This document shows, piece after piece, positions 7,993 through 19,610 of a stretch of DNA of 64,000 bases. A model generated the notes under the pieces. It was not told the DNA's origin and made no database searches. It worked only from the letters and a program-made list of their open reading frames with translations. The translations under genes and the position numbers were made by a program. The DNA is from Taudactylus pleione (Eukaryota > Chordata > Amphibia > Anura > Myobatrachidae). Position 1 is the first letter of the stretch. Each line of letters opens with the position of its first letter. The stretch covers positions 310,001 through 374,000 of the forward strand of contig JAUIMM010000642.1 of the NCBI GenBank assembly GCA_031769625.1. Reading direction: 5' to 3'.

Positions 7993-8092
7993 TGGATTTG
8001 GTTTTGGCTCTGATTCGTCGTCCGGCCTTGGATTTGGATTTGCCAAAGCGCCATGACTGGTTTTGGATTTGAATTTAGATTTGGATTTTTTT
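7993..8092 (+). repeat. GGATTTGG-rich degenerate minisatellite patch (unit 1 representative)
   Basis: GGATTTGGTTTTGG, TTGGATTTGGATTTG, GGTTTTGGATTTGAATT and TTAGATTTGGATTTT follow each other, giving a six-base-like GGATTT periodicity. The whole patch recurs in all complete units. Units 5-16 have GGATTCGAATT for GGATTTGAATT. Its style resembles dispersed repeats I recall from frog genomes, but I cannot name a family. Confidence 0.55.
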
Positions 8093-8326
8093 ACAAAAAT
8101 TGACAAAGAAAGCTAAAATCACATAATTTGGGCATTTTTTTGTTCCCAGAGTATTGTTAACCTCAATAACATTCATTTCCAGTCATTTACAGTCAATTTA
8201 GACCACCTCACAGCTCACAATATTATTTTCACCATGATTGGCCAAAGGCTGCAGTGAGCTGGCAGGTTACTAAGCGACAGACACCGCAGTTTAAAGCACA
8301 TCTATGAAACATTGCCACTGACTACT

Positions 8327-8493
8327 GAGTCACAGTACTTGTGTGTTACGGACACACAGAGGGCTAAGGCCCAATGAGTCACGGTGCATGTAAACACAGT
8401 GGGCTATGGCCCAAGGAATCACAGTACTTGTATACACAGTGGGGTACAGCCCAAGGAGTCAAGGTGCTTGTATACACAGTGGGGTACAGCACA
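8327..8493 (+). repeat. Four imperfect 40-bp subrepeats (unit 1 representative)
   Basis: Copies begin at 8327, 8376, 8416 and 8456. Each starts GAGTCA or GAATCA followed by CAGTACTTG or GGTGCTTG, then a CACAGTGGG-type stretch and GGCCCAA or AGCCCAA. The first is 49 bp because of an insert around GTGTTACGGAC; the next two are 40 bp. The last one runs into the poly(A) tract. The first two keep AP-1 consensus TGAGTCA at their junctions. Copy number is four in every complete unit. Confidence 0.8.
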
Positions 8494-8513
8494 AAAAAAA
8501 AGTGTTTTTTTTT
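8493..8513 (+). repeat. A-tract/GTG/T-tract inverted repeat (unit 1 representative)
   Basis: Nine A, GTG, nine T form a self-complementary sequence with a three-base loop. The A-tract length varies among units (9 in units 1, 10 and the C block; 10 in units 2 and 3; 11 in units 4, 5, 7 and 9), while the T-tract is usually 9. It is followed by a T-rich stretch to about 8575. Confidence 0.75.
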
Positions 8514-8772
8514 ACTTTTTAAACTTTTAAATCTCTTCAATTTTTGTTTTACTTTTAAACTTTGTTTTTTTTGCACACACAGCCACTTGTGAGTCTGGAC
8601 ACAGCCCCTTTAATCAGCAGTATATAGCGCAGCATACATCAGCGAGCAGTGTGCCCCCTTACACAGTCACTTTGCCAGCACAGCCAACTCTAAATGACCC
8701 CCAGAGTGTACGTATATTTAGCACAGTGGGCCTATTCTGTTTAGTGGCCAAGCATAACAGGGATATATTGCA

Positions 8773-11700
8773 TACTGATCAAAAGTTACATTAGGCTAAA
8801 TTGAATATTTATCAATCCTAAAAGTCTACTGTATAATGGGCAAAATCGGTCCTCCACTGTATATTCATCATTGCCAATTCTATTCTATACTGGGAAAAGA
8901 GACTATTGGGGAGATTCAAAAAGAAGCACGTTTCCATCAGAATATTGCACGCTGATGTAATGCTGGTCATCCTGCAGGAAAACCTCGCTCGGCTTTGCTC
9001 ACACCTATAGAGGTGCAGAAATAACTAGCCTTGGCCTAGCTATTAATGTCATTTCAATTTATAAACATCCTAGCAGTATTTTCATATTAATTGTGTTTTT
9101 TATTTTCATTTAATCCCTTGCTTGTTTTCTACCCAAGTAGCAGTCTTGAAAAATAAAAATTGGACAGAAGCAGCAGGTTAATTAAATGAGAAAGAGCTGA
9201 TAGGAACTGATTGATTAAATGAGTGGATGCAGTAAAAGAGAACTTTGGCGAATAAGGAGAAGGCAAAGGGACAGATGTGTAATAATAATAATAAATGGCA
9301 GGTGTATCATGGGAAGCAGAGGTGATGGAGAATATAAAAATATCACACATCAGTAGAGATTATTTTGTGCACTTCTCCTTTAAGGAATGTAGAACACGAG
9401 TGAGGTCATGCTGTGATGTCATAATGGTAACTCTTTGCTGTTGCTCACTCTTAACCGCCCGGGACACTGACATAGCATTATCATTGCTGGCATTAACATA
9501 CTCCAAATACATCTCTTGCACCCAGCCCACTGAGGGAAAAATATCCTCTTGAGGTAAGTATCTCATCAAAGACAAGGGCGTTTCACTTGGATGTGCCTGC
9601 AGACTTGGAGCTTGACTACCCTAAAATATGACCTTGAGCTTGTTTATTTCTATAATTGGAGGTTCTAGCAGCACAGCACATCTATCGCAATGTAGTAGCC
9701 ATTCGGGTAAACTCGGTGCTTCTCAAAAGGGGATGACCATCCTCTTCAGAAAATTGCGCAGCTTTGTGAGGAATGTAAATTGGGTAATGTCAGGAGATGT
9801 GGACAGGAACTATATTAATGACGTCAGCCAATGTTATTTATTAATGTGGTAAACTGTATACTGTATTTTAGTGTCAAATGTTCATACAGTATTTTAAATA
9901 AGTTTGGAAATATAACTCTGCATAGCCTCCTAGTGCCCAGAGGGACGGGCAATCCTTCAAGCCATGGGTCCCCAGAGGTTTCCTCCACAGGGGTTTTTCC
10001 TCTCCTGAGTGCTGAAGGATGATTCTCTGTGAGTCACGAGGCTTCCACCATCTTGGTCCTCTTATAGGACAACCTTGTATGAGCCTCCGGCTAATCTTGG
10101 GCACTAATTTATTTACAATGCAGAGTAGAAATAAAGTGTTATTTTCCTTGTGCTAAAAATTCATAATAAATATATTTTCAAATTGATTTTACTTGATGTG
10201 GTCTTTCCTTTTTTTCATAATGGAGTCTCTTAGAAGGTTAAGAGGCTGTGAGGTCTACTATCCTGTTAATAGAATTGAGATTTGATAATCTTCGCACTAC
10301 ATAATAGTTTAAGGTTATGACCTAATGGCAATGTGTAGGATATGGCGGTGGTACATGATGTCATTGGGGAAGTGGTCAAGTCTAGAAAGGACACAAAAAA
10401 TAAAAGAGATCAGGTGAAACAGAAATAATCTAAAATGTTTTCTAATATGCAGTATATACTCTTCTGTGCTGGACAAAATGAAGCAAATGACATATGGAAG
10501 GTTACAGTCCCTTTAAGTAGCAAATATTTAAGATGGTTTTCAAGGCATTTCTTAAAGAGGTCGGATACCCTGTCCAATAGCATTATTTAATGCAATCATC
10601 CTGCAGACTTGGAAGCGGTGGGGTGCACTTGCAGAACAGGTAGCCATTCTGAATGGATGAAAAATGGCATCATTGGCTCACAATAACTTACGAGATGCCT
10701 AATTGTGTCTGCCAAGACCCAGGCAATTGCTCAATGTCATGATCCTGTGCTGTTGACACCATAAGAAGAAAACCCAAAGCATGGGGTCCTCCTGTCACCT
10801 AGTCCAAGCATATTCTGCAGGGTATGTGTGCCTCTTCCCTAGGAAAAAAAACAGCCAGAGGCATCACTAGGGTCTTGGGAGCCTAGGGCAAGTTGAGAAG
10901 AACTGCGTACCCCTCCCCCCGACCCCCCCACAGACATACAGAGAAAAGTATTTATGCGCTCCTCTGGCGCGCAGCAAAAAATGGGTGTGGTCACATACCA
11001 AAGGGGCGTGGCCACTAAAAATGGGGCGTGCCAACATGACACGCCACCCATTTCTCGTCACTCTGGGAACATTACTTTCTATTCCATATACACCTTCCCG
11101 ATGCGGTGGTTTCTCACAATGAGGAACCTCTGAAGAAATATATCCTCCATGGGAAGACAGCGTCTGCAGTCGGCATTCATTATTCATGTAGGGCACATCG
11201 TCCAGAAGATGCCTGTTTGTGTGGGAATATTAACAAGGTCATCAACTTACAACAGCGGTTCAACCACACTCATTCCCCCTGTGTATTTCCTGCCCCCTGC
11301 ATCTCTTAGCCATTCCATCTCCCCCTGCATCGTCTCTCAGCACATCATAACCTCCCCAGACAGACACAAACTGACAAAAGCGTACACAGACACGCACACC
11401 TCTTTCACACAAATGCAGCCAGCCAAATAAATAAAACGGCTTGCGTATGCAGGCACTTTTAGCACTACAAGTGCCTGCATACCCATGGCTGAAAAAGCAT
11501 GTTGAAGCTTGAAGAAATCACCCAGGACCTGCTGGGACCTGTAGTGCCACAGAAAAAAACACATATAAACTAGATATGTGCGCCAGACCATTTTTGCTGG
11601 ATTTGGTTTTGGCTCTGATTCGTCGTCCGGCCTTGGATTTGGATTTGCCAAAGCGCCATGACTGGTTTTGGATTTGAATTTAGATTTGGATTTTTTTACA

Positions 11701-12372
11701 AAAATTGACAAAGAAAGCTAAAATCACAAAATTTGGGCATTTTTTTGTTCCCAGAGTATTATTAACCTCAATAACATTCATTTCCAGTCATTTACAGTCA
11801 ATTTAGACCACCTCACAGCTCACAATATTATTTTCACCATGATTGGCCAAAGGCTGCAGTGAGCTGGCAGGTTACTAAGCGACAGAGTGGCGACACAGAC
11901 ACCGCAGTTTAAAGCACATCTATGAAACATTGCCACTGACTACTGAGTCACAGTACTTGTGTGTTACGGACACACAGAGGGCAAAGGCCCAATGAGTCAC
12001 GGTGCATGTAAACACAGTGGGCTATGGCCCAAGGAATCACAGTACTTGTATACACAGTGGGGTACAGCCCAAGGAGTCAAGGTGCTTGTATACACAGTGG
12101 GGTACAGCACAAAAAAAAAAGTGTTTTTTTTTACTTTTTAAACTTTTAAATCTCTTCATTTTTTGTTTTACTTTTAAACTTAGTTTTTTTTGCATACACA
12201 GCCACTTGTGAGTCTGGACACAGCCCCTTTAATCAGCAGTATCGAGCAGTGTGCCCCCTTACACAGTCACTTTGCCAGCACAGCCAACTCTAAATGACCC
12301 CCAGAGTGTACGTATATTTAGCACAGTGGGCCTATTCTGTTTAGTGGCCAAGCATAACAGGGATATATTGCA
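8773..12372 (+). repeat. Array unit 2 (3600 bp)
   Basis: It carries the only substitution in the invariant core: CCCGGGAC at about 9460, which removes the AG of the acceptor candidate. It also has a private 19-bp deletion at about 12242 (CAGTATCGAGCAG), accounting for its length relative to unit 3. Other private markers are AATGAGGAACC at 11119 and CATTCCATC at 11311. CRE at 9819-9826. Confidence 0.95.
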
Positions 12373-15300
12373 TACTGATCAAAAGTTACATTAGGCTAAA
12401 TTTAATATTTAGCAATCCTAAAAGTCTACTGTATAATGGGCAAAATCGGTCCTCCACTGTATATTCATCATTGCCAATTCTATTCTATACTGGGAAAAGA
12501 GACTATTGGGGAGATTCAAAAAGAAGCACGTTTCCATCAGAATATTGCACGCTGATGTAATGCTGGTCATCCTGCAGGAAAACCTCGCTCGGCTTTGCTC
12601 ACACCTATAGAGGTGCAGAAATAACTAGCCTTGGCCTAGCTATTAATGTCATTTCAATTTATAAACATCCTAGCAGTATTTTCATATTAATTGTGTTTTT
12701 TATTTTCATTTAATCCCTTGCTTGTTTTCTACCCAAGTAGCAGTCTTGAAAAATAAAAATTGGACAGAAGCAGCAGGTTAATGAAATGAGAAAGAGCTGA
12801 TAGGAACTGATTGATTAAATGAGTGGATGCAGTAAAAGAGAACTTTGGCGAATAAGGAGAAGGCAAAGGGACAGATGTGTAATAATAATAATAAATGGCA
12901 GGTGTATCATGGGAAGCAGAGGTGATGGAGAATATAAAAATATCACACATCAGTAGAGATTATTTTGTGCACTTCTCCTTTAAGGAATGTAGAACACGAG
13001 TGAGGTCATGCTGTGATGTCATAATGGTAACTCTTTGCTGTTGCTCACTCTTAACCGCCCAGGACACTGACATAGCATTATCATTGCTGGCATTAACATA
13101 CTCCAAATACATCTCTTGCACCCAGCCCACTGAGGGAAAAATATCCTCTTGAGGTAAGTATCTCATCAAAGACAAGGGCGTTTCACTTGGATGTGCCTGC
13201 AGACGTGGAGCTTGACTACCCTAAAATATGACCGTGAGCTTGTTTATTTCTATAATTGGAGGTTCTAGCAGCACAGCACATCTATCGCAATGTAGTAGCC
13301 ATTCGGGTAAACTCGGTGCTTCTCAAAAGGGGATGACCATCCTCTTCAGAAAATTGCGCAGCTTTGTGAGGAATGTAAATTGGGTAATGTCAGGAGATGT
13401 GGACAGGAACTATATTAATGACGTCAGCCAATGTTATTTATTAATGTGGTAAACTGTATACTGTATTTTAGTGTCAAATGTTCATACAGTATTTTAAATA
13501 AGTTTGGAAATATAACTCTGCATAGCCTCCTAGTGCCCAGAGGGACGGGCAATCCTTCAAGCCATGGGTCCCCAGAGGTTTCCTCCACAGGGGGTTTTTC
13601 CTCTCCTGAGTACTGAAGGATGATTCTCTGTGAGTCACGAGGCTTCCACCATCTTGGTCCTCTTATAGGACAACCTTGTAAGAGCCTCCGGATAATCTTG
13701 GGCACTAATTTATTTACAATGCAGAGTATAAATAAAGTGTTATTTTCCTTGTGCTAAAAATTCATAATAAATATATTTTCAAATTGATTTTACTTGATGT
13801 GGTCTTTCCTTTTTTTCATAATGGAGTCTCTTAGAAGGTTAAGAGGCTGTGAGGTCTACTATCCTGTTAATAGAATTGAGATTTGATAATCTTCGCACTA
13901 CATAATAGTTTAAGGTTATGACCTAATGGCAATGTGTAGGATATGGCGGTGGTACATGATGTCATTGGGGAAGTGGTCAAGTCTAGAAAGGACACAAAAA
14001 ATAAAAGAGATCAGGTGAAACAGAAATAATCTAAAATGTTTTCTAATATGCAGTATATACTCTTCTGTGCTGGACAAAATGAAGCAAACGACATATGGAA
14101 GGTTACAGTCCCTTTAAGTAGCAAATATTTAAGATGGTTTTCAAGGCATTTCTTAAAGAGGTCGGATACCCTGTCCAATAGCATTATTTAATGCAATCAT
14201 CCTGCAGACTTGGAAGCGGTGGGGTGCACTTGCAGAACAGGTAGCCATTCTGAATGGATGAAAAATGGCATCATTGGCTCACAATAACTTACGAGATGCC
14301 TAATTGTGTCTGCCAAGACCCAGGCAATTGCTCAATGTCATGATCCAGTGCTGTTGACACCATAAGAAGAAAACCCAAAGCATGGGGTCCTCCTGTCACC
14401 TAGTCCAAGCATATTCTGCAGGGGATGTGTGCCTCTTCCCTAGGAAAAAAAACAGCCAGAGGCATCACTAGGGTCTTGGGAGCCTAGGGCAAGTTGAGAA
14501 GAACTGCGTGCCCCCCCCCCGACCCCCCCACAGGCATACAGAGAAAAGTATTTATGCGCTCCTCTGGCGCGCAGCAAAAAATGCGTGTGGTCACATACCA
14601 AAGGGGCGTGGCCACTAAAAATGGGGCGTGCCAACATGACACGCCACCCATTTCTCGTCACTCTGGGAACATTACTTTCTATTCCATATACACCTTACCG
14701 ATGCGGTGGTTTCTCACAATGTGGAACCTCTGAAGAAATATATCCTCCATGGGAAGACAGCGTCTGCAGTCAGCATTCATTATTCATGTAGGGCACATCG
14801 TCCAGAAGATGCCTGTTTGTGTGGGAATATTAACAAGGTCATCAACTTACAACAGCGGTTCAACCACACTCATTCCCCCTGTGTATTTCCTGCCCCCTGC
14901 ATCTCTTAGCCACAACATCTCCCCCTGCATCGTCTCTCAGCACATCATAACCTCCCCAGACAGACACAAACTGACAAAAGCGTACACAGACACGCACACC
15001 TCTTTCACACAAATGCAGCCAGCCAAATAAATAAAACGGCTTGCGTATGCAGGCACTTTTAGCACTACAAGTGCCTGCATACCCATGGCTGAAAAAGCAT
15101 GGTGAAGCTTGAAGAAATCACCCAGGACCTGCTGGGACCTGTAGTGCCACAGAAAAAAACACATATAAACTAGATATGTGCGCCAGACCATTTTTGCTGG
15201 ATTTGGTTTTGGCTCTGATTCGTCGTCCGGCCTTGGATTTGGATTTGCCAAAGCGCCATGACTGGTTTTGGATTTGAATTTAGATTTGGATTTTTTTACA

Positions 15301-15991
15301 AAAATTGACAAAGAAAGCTAAAATCACATAATTTGGGCATTTTTTTGTTCCCAGAGTATTATTAACCTCAATAACATTCATTTCCAGTCATTTACAGTCA
15401 ATTTAGACCACCTCACAGCTCACAATATTATTTTCACCATGATTGGCCAAAGGCTGCAGTGAGCTGGCAGGTTACTAAGCGACAGAGTGGCGGCACAGAC
15501 ACCGCAGTTTAAAGCACATCTATGAAACATTGCCACTGACTACTGAGTCACAGTACTTGTGTGTTACGGACACACAGAGGGCTAAGGCCCAATGAGTCAC
15601 GGTGCATGTAAACACAGTGGGCTATGGCCCAAGGAATCACAGTACTTGTATACACAGTGGGGTACAGCCCAAGGAGTCAAGGTGCTTGTATACACAGTGG
15701 GGTACAGCACAAAAAAAAAAGTGTTTTTTTTTACTTTTTAAACTTTTAAATCTCTTCAATTTTTGTTTTACTTTTAAACTTTGGTTTTTTTGCACACACA
15801 GCCACTTGTGAGTCTGGACACAGCCCCTTTAATCAGCAGTATATAGCGCAGCATACATCAGCGAGCAGTGTGCCCCCTTACACAGTCACTTTGCCAGCAC
15901 AGCCAACTCTAAATGACCCCCAGAGTGTACGTATATTTAGCACAGTGGGCCTATTCTGTTTAGTGGCCAAGCATAACAGGGATATATTTAA
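12373..15991 (+). repeat. Array unit 3 (3619 bp)
   Basis: Private markers are AGACGTGGAG at 13201 and GACCGTGAGC at 13231, just outside the core, plus CTGAGTACTGAAGG at 13606 and CCGGATAATC at 13688. It shares CATTCGGGTAAA with units 1 and 2, while later units read CATTCAGGTAAA. CRE at 13419-13426. Confidence 0.95.
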
Positions 15992-18900
15992 TACTGATCA
16001 AAACTTACATTAGGCTAAATTGAATATTTATCAATCCTAAAAGTCTACTGTATAATGGGCAAAATCGGTCCTCCACTGTATATTCATCATTGCCAATTCT
16101 ATTCTATACTGGGAAAAGAGACTATTGGGGAGATTCAAAAAGAAGCACATTTCCATCAGAATATTGCACGCTGATGTAATGCTGGTCATCCTGCAGGAAA
16201 ACCTCGCTCGGCTTTGCTCACACCTATAGAGGTGCAGAAATAACTAGCCTTGGCCTAGCTATTAATGTCATTTCAATTTATAAACATCCTAGCAGTATTT
16301 TCATATTAATTGTGTTTTTTATTTTCATTTAATCCCTTGCTTGTTTTCTACCCAAGTAGCAGTCTTGAAAAATAAAAATTGGACAGAAGCAGCAGGTTAA
16401 TGGAATGAGAAAGAGCTGATAGGAACTGATTGATTAAATGAGTGGATGCAGTAAAAGAGAACTTTGGCGAATAAGGAGAAGGCAAAGGGACAGATGTGTA
16501 ATAATAATAATAAATGGCAGGTGTATCATGGGAAGCAGAGGTGATGGAGAATATAAAAATATCACACATCAGTAGAGATTATTTTGTGCACTTCTCCTTT
16601 AAGGAATGTAGAACACGAGTGAGGTCATGCTGTGATGTCATAATGGTAACTCTTTGCTGTTGCTCACTCTTAACCGCCCAGGACACTGACATAGCATTAT
16701 CATTGCTGGCATTAACATACTCCAAATACATCTCTTGCACCCAGCCCACTGAGGGAAAAATATCCTCTTGAGGTAAGTATCTCATCAAAGACAAGGGCGT
16801 TTCACTTGGATGTGCCTGCAGACTTGGAGCTTGACTACCCTAAAATATGACCTTGAGCTTGTTTATTTCTATAATTGGAGGTTCTAGCAGCACAGCACAT
16901 CTATCGCAATGTAGTAGCCATTCAGGTAAACTCGGTGCTTCTCAAAAGGGGATGACCATCCTCTTCAGAAAATTGCGCAGCTTTGTGAGGAATGTAAATT
17001 GGGTAATGTCAGGAGATGTGGACAGGAACTATATTAATGACGTCAGCCAATGTTATTTATTAATGTGGTAAACTGTATACTGTATTTTAGTGTCAAATGT
17101 TCATGCAGTATTTTAAATAAGTTTGGAAATATAACTCTGCATAGCCTCCTAGTGCCCAGAGGGACGGGCAATCCTTCAAGCCATGGGTCCCCAGAGGTTT
17201 CCTCCACAGGGGGTTTTTCCTCTCCTGAGTGCTGAAGGATGATTCTTTGTGAGTCACGAGGCTTCCACCATCTTGGTCCTCTTATAGGACAACCTTGTAA
17301 GAGCCTCCGGCTAATCTTGGGCACTAATTTATTTACAATGCAGAGTAGAAATAAAGTGTTATTTTCCTTGTGCTAAAAATTCATAATAAATATATTTTCA
17401 AATTGATTTTACTTGATGTGGTCTTTCCTTTTTTTCATAATGGAGTCTCTTAGAAGGTTAAGAGGCTGTGAGGTCTACTATCCTGTTAATAGAATTGAGA
17501 TTTGATAATCTTCGCACTACATAATAGTTTAAGGTTATGACCTAATGGCAATGTGTAGGATATGGCGGTGGTACATGATGTCATTGGGGAAGTGGTCAAG
17601 TCTAGAAAGGACACAAAAAATAAAAGAGATCAGGTGAAACAGAAATAATCTAAAATGTTTTCTAATATGCAGTATATACTCTTCTGTGCTGGACAAAATG
17701 AAGCAAACGACATATGGAAGGTTACAGTCTCTTTAAGTAGCAAATATTTAAGATGGTTTTCAAGGCATTTCTTAAAGAGGTCGGATACCCTGTCCAATTG
17801 CATTATTTAATGCAATCATCCTGCAGACTTGGAAGCGGTGGGGTGCACTTGCAGAACAGGTAGCCATTCTGAATGGATGAAAAATGGCATCATTGGCTCA
17901 CAATAACTTACGAGATGCCTAATTGTGTCTGCCAAGACCCAGGCAATTGCTCAATGTCATGATCCTGTGCTGTTGACACCATAAGAAGAAAACCCAAAGC
18001 ATGGGGTCCTCCTGTCACCTAGTCCAAGCATATTCTGCAGCGGATGTGTGCCTCTTCCCTAGGAAAAAAAACAGCCAGAGGCATCACTAGGGTCTTGGGA
18101 GCCTAGGGCAAGTTGAGAAGAACTGCGTGCCCCCCCCCGACCCCCCCACAGACATACAGAGAAAAGTATTTATGCGCTCCTCTGGCGCGCAGCAAAAAAT
18201 GGGTGTGGTCACATACCAAAGGGGCGTGGCCACTAAAAATGGGGCGTGCCAACATGACACGCCACCCATTTCTCGTCACTCTGGGAACATTACTTTCTAT
18301 TCCATATACACCTTACCGATGCGGTGGTTTCTCACAATGTGGAACCTCTGAAGAAATATATCCTCCATGGGAAGACAGCGTCTGCAGTCGGCATTCATTA
18401 TTCATGTAGGGCACATCGTCCAGAAGATGCCTGTTTGTGTGGGAATATTAACAAGGTCATCAACTTACAACAGCGGTTCAACCACACTCATTCCCCCTGT
18501 GTATTTCCTGCCCCCTGCATCTCTTAGCCACAACATCTCCCCCTGCATCGTCTCTCAGCACATCATAACCTCCCCAGACAGACACAAACTGACAAAAGCG
18601 TACACAGACACGCACACCTCTTTCACACAAATGCAGCCAGCCAAATAAATAAAACGGCTTGCGTATGCAGGCACTTTTAGCACTACAAGTGCCTGCATAC
18701 CCATGGCTGAAAAAGCATGGTGAAGCTTGAAGAAATCACCCAGGACCTGCTGGGACCTGTAGTGCCACAGAAAAAAACACATATAAACTAGATATGTGCT
18801 CCAGACCATTTTTGCTGGATTTGGTTTTGGCTCTGATTCGTCGTCCGGCCTTGGATTTGGATTTGCCAAAGCGCCATGACTGGTTTTGGATTTGAATTTA

Positions 18901-19610
18901 GATTTGGATTTTTTTACAAAAATTGACAAAGAAAGCTAAAATCACATAATTTGGGCATTTTTTTGTTCCCAGAGTATTATTAACCTCAATAACATTCATT
19001 TCCAGTCATTTACAGTCAATTTAGACCACCTCACAGCTCACAATATTATTTTCACCATGATTGGCCAAAGGCTGCAGTGAGCTGGCAGGTTACTAAGCGA
19101 CAGAGTGGCGGCACAGACACCGCAGTTTAAAGCACATCTATGAAACATTGCCACTGACTACTGAGTCACAGTACTTGTGTGTTACGGACACACTGAGGGC
19201 TAAGGCCCAATGAGTCACGGTGCATGTAAACACAGTGGGCTATGGCCCAAGGAATCACAGTACTTGTATACACAGTGGGGTACAGCCCAAGGAGTCAAGG
19301 TGCTTGTATACACAGTGGGGTACAGCACAAAAAAAAAAAGTGTTTTTTTTTACTTTTTAAACTTTTAAATCTCTTCAATTTTTTTTTTACTTTTAAACTT
19401 TGTTTTTTTTGCACACACAGCCACTTGTGAGTCTGGACACAGCCCCTTTAATCAGCAGTATATAGCGCAGCATACATCAGCGAGCAGTGTGCCCCCTTAC
19501 ACAGTCACTTTGCCAGCACAGCCAACTCTAAATGACCCCCAGAGTGTACGTATATTTAGCACAGTGGGCCTATTCTGTATAGTGGCCAAGCATAACAGGG
19601 ATATATTGCA
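15992..19610 (+). repeat. Array unit 4 (3619 bp)
   Basis: Transitional copy: first to read CATTCAGGTAAA (about 16921) and CACACTGAGGG (19190), both shared with all later units, but it still has the perfect 7840-type inverted repeat and GGATTTGAATT of units 1-3. Private markers are AGCACATTTCC at 16144, TTCATGCAG at 17100, ACAGTCTCTTTAAG at 17725 and GTGCTCCAGAC at 18797. CRE at 17038-17045. Confidence 0.95.

Larger units (their letters stand above)
5169..8772 (+). repeat. Array unit 1 (edge unit, 3604 bp)
   Basis: The most divergent copy, at the array edge. Private differences include GAGTGGGTG at about 5617, TTGGTGAAT at 5641, GTGGAATAAT at 5673, AACTTTATT at the CRE flank (6205), CACTAAGTTGG at about 6443 where the others read CACCATCTTGG, and TATTGTTAAC at 8152. 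It lacks 13 bp near 8276 that lie between ACAG direct repeats in most copies. CRE at 6215-6222. Confidence 0.95.

Noticed and set aside
8060..8080. A tRNA-type B box (GGATTCGAATT in units 5-16).
   Set aside because: It departs from the B-box consensus, has no A box at the right distance and no cloverleaf; it arises from one T-to-C change in the GGATTT patch.
7732..8106. A 124-codon minus-strand frame repeated in every complete unit.
   Set aside because: It is read through the GGATTTGG-rich patch. Most differences between units change the amino acid (for example Lys/Glu, Pro/Leu, Arg/Ser, Leu/Val, Met/Ile), with few silent ones, and unit 10 is frameshifted; this is neutral behaviour.
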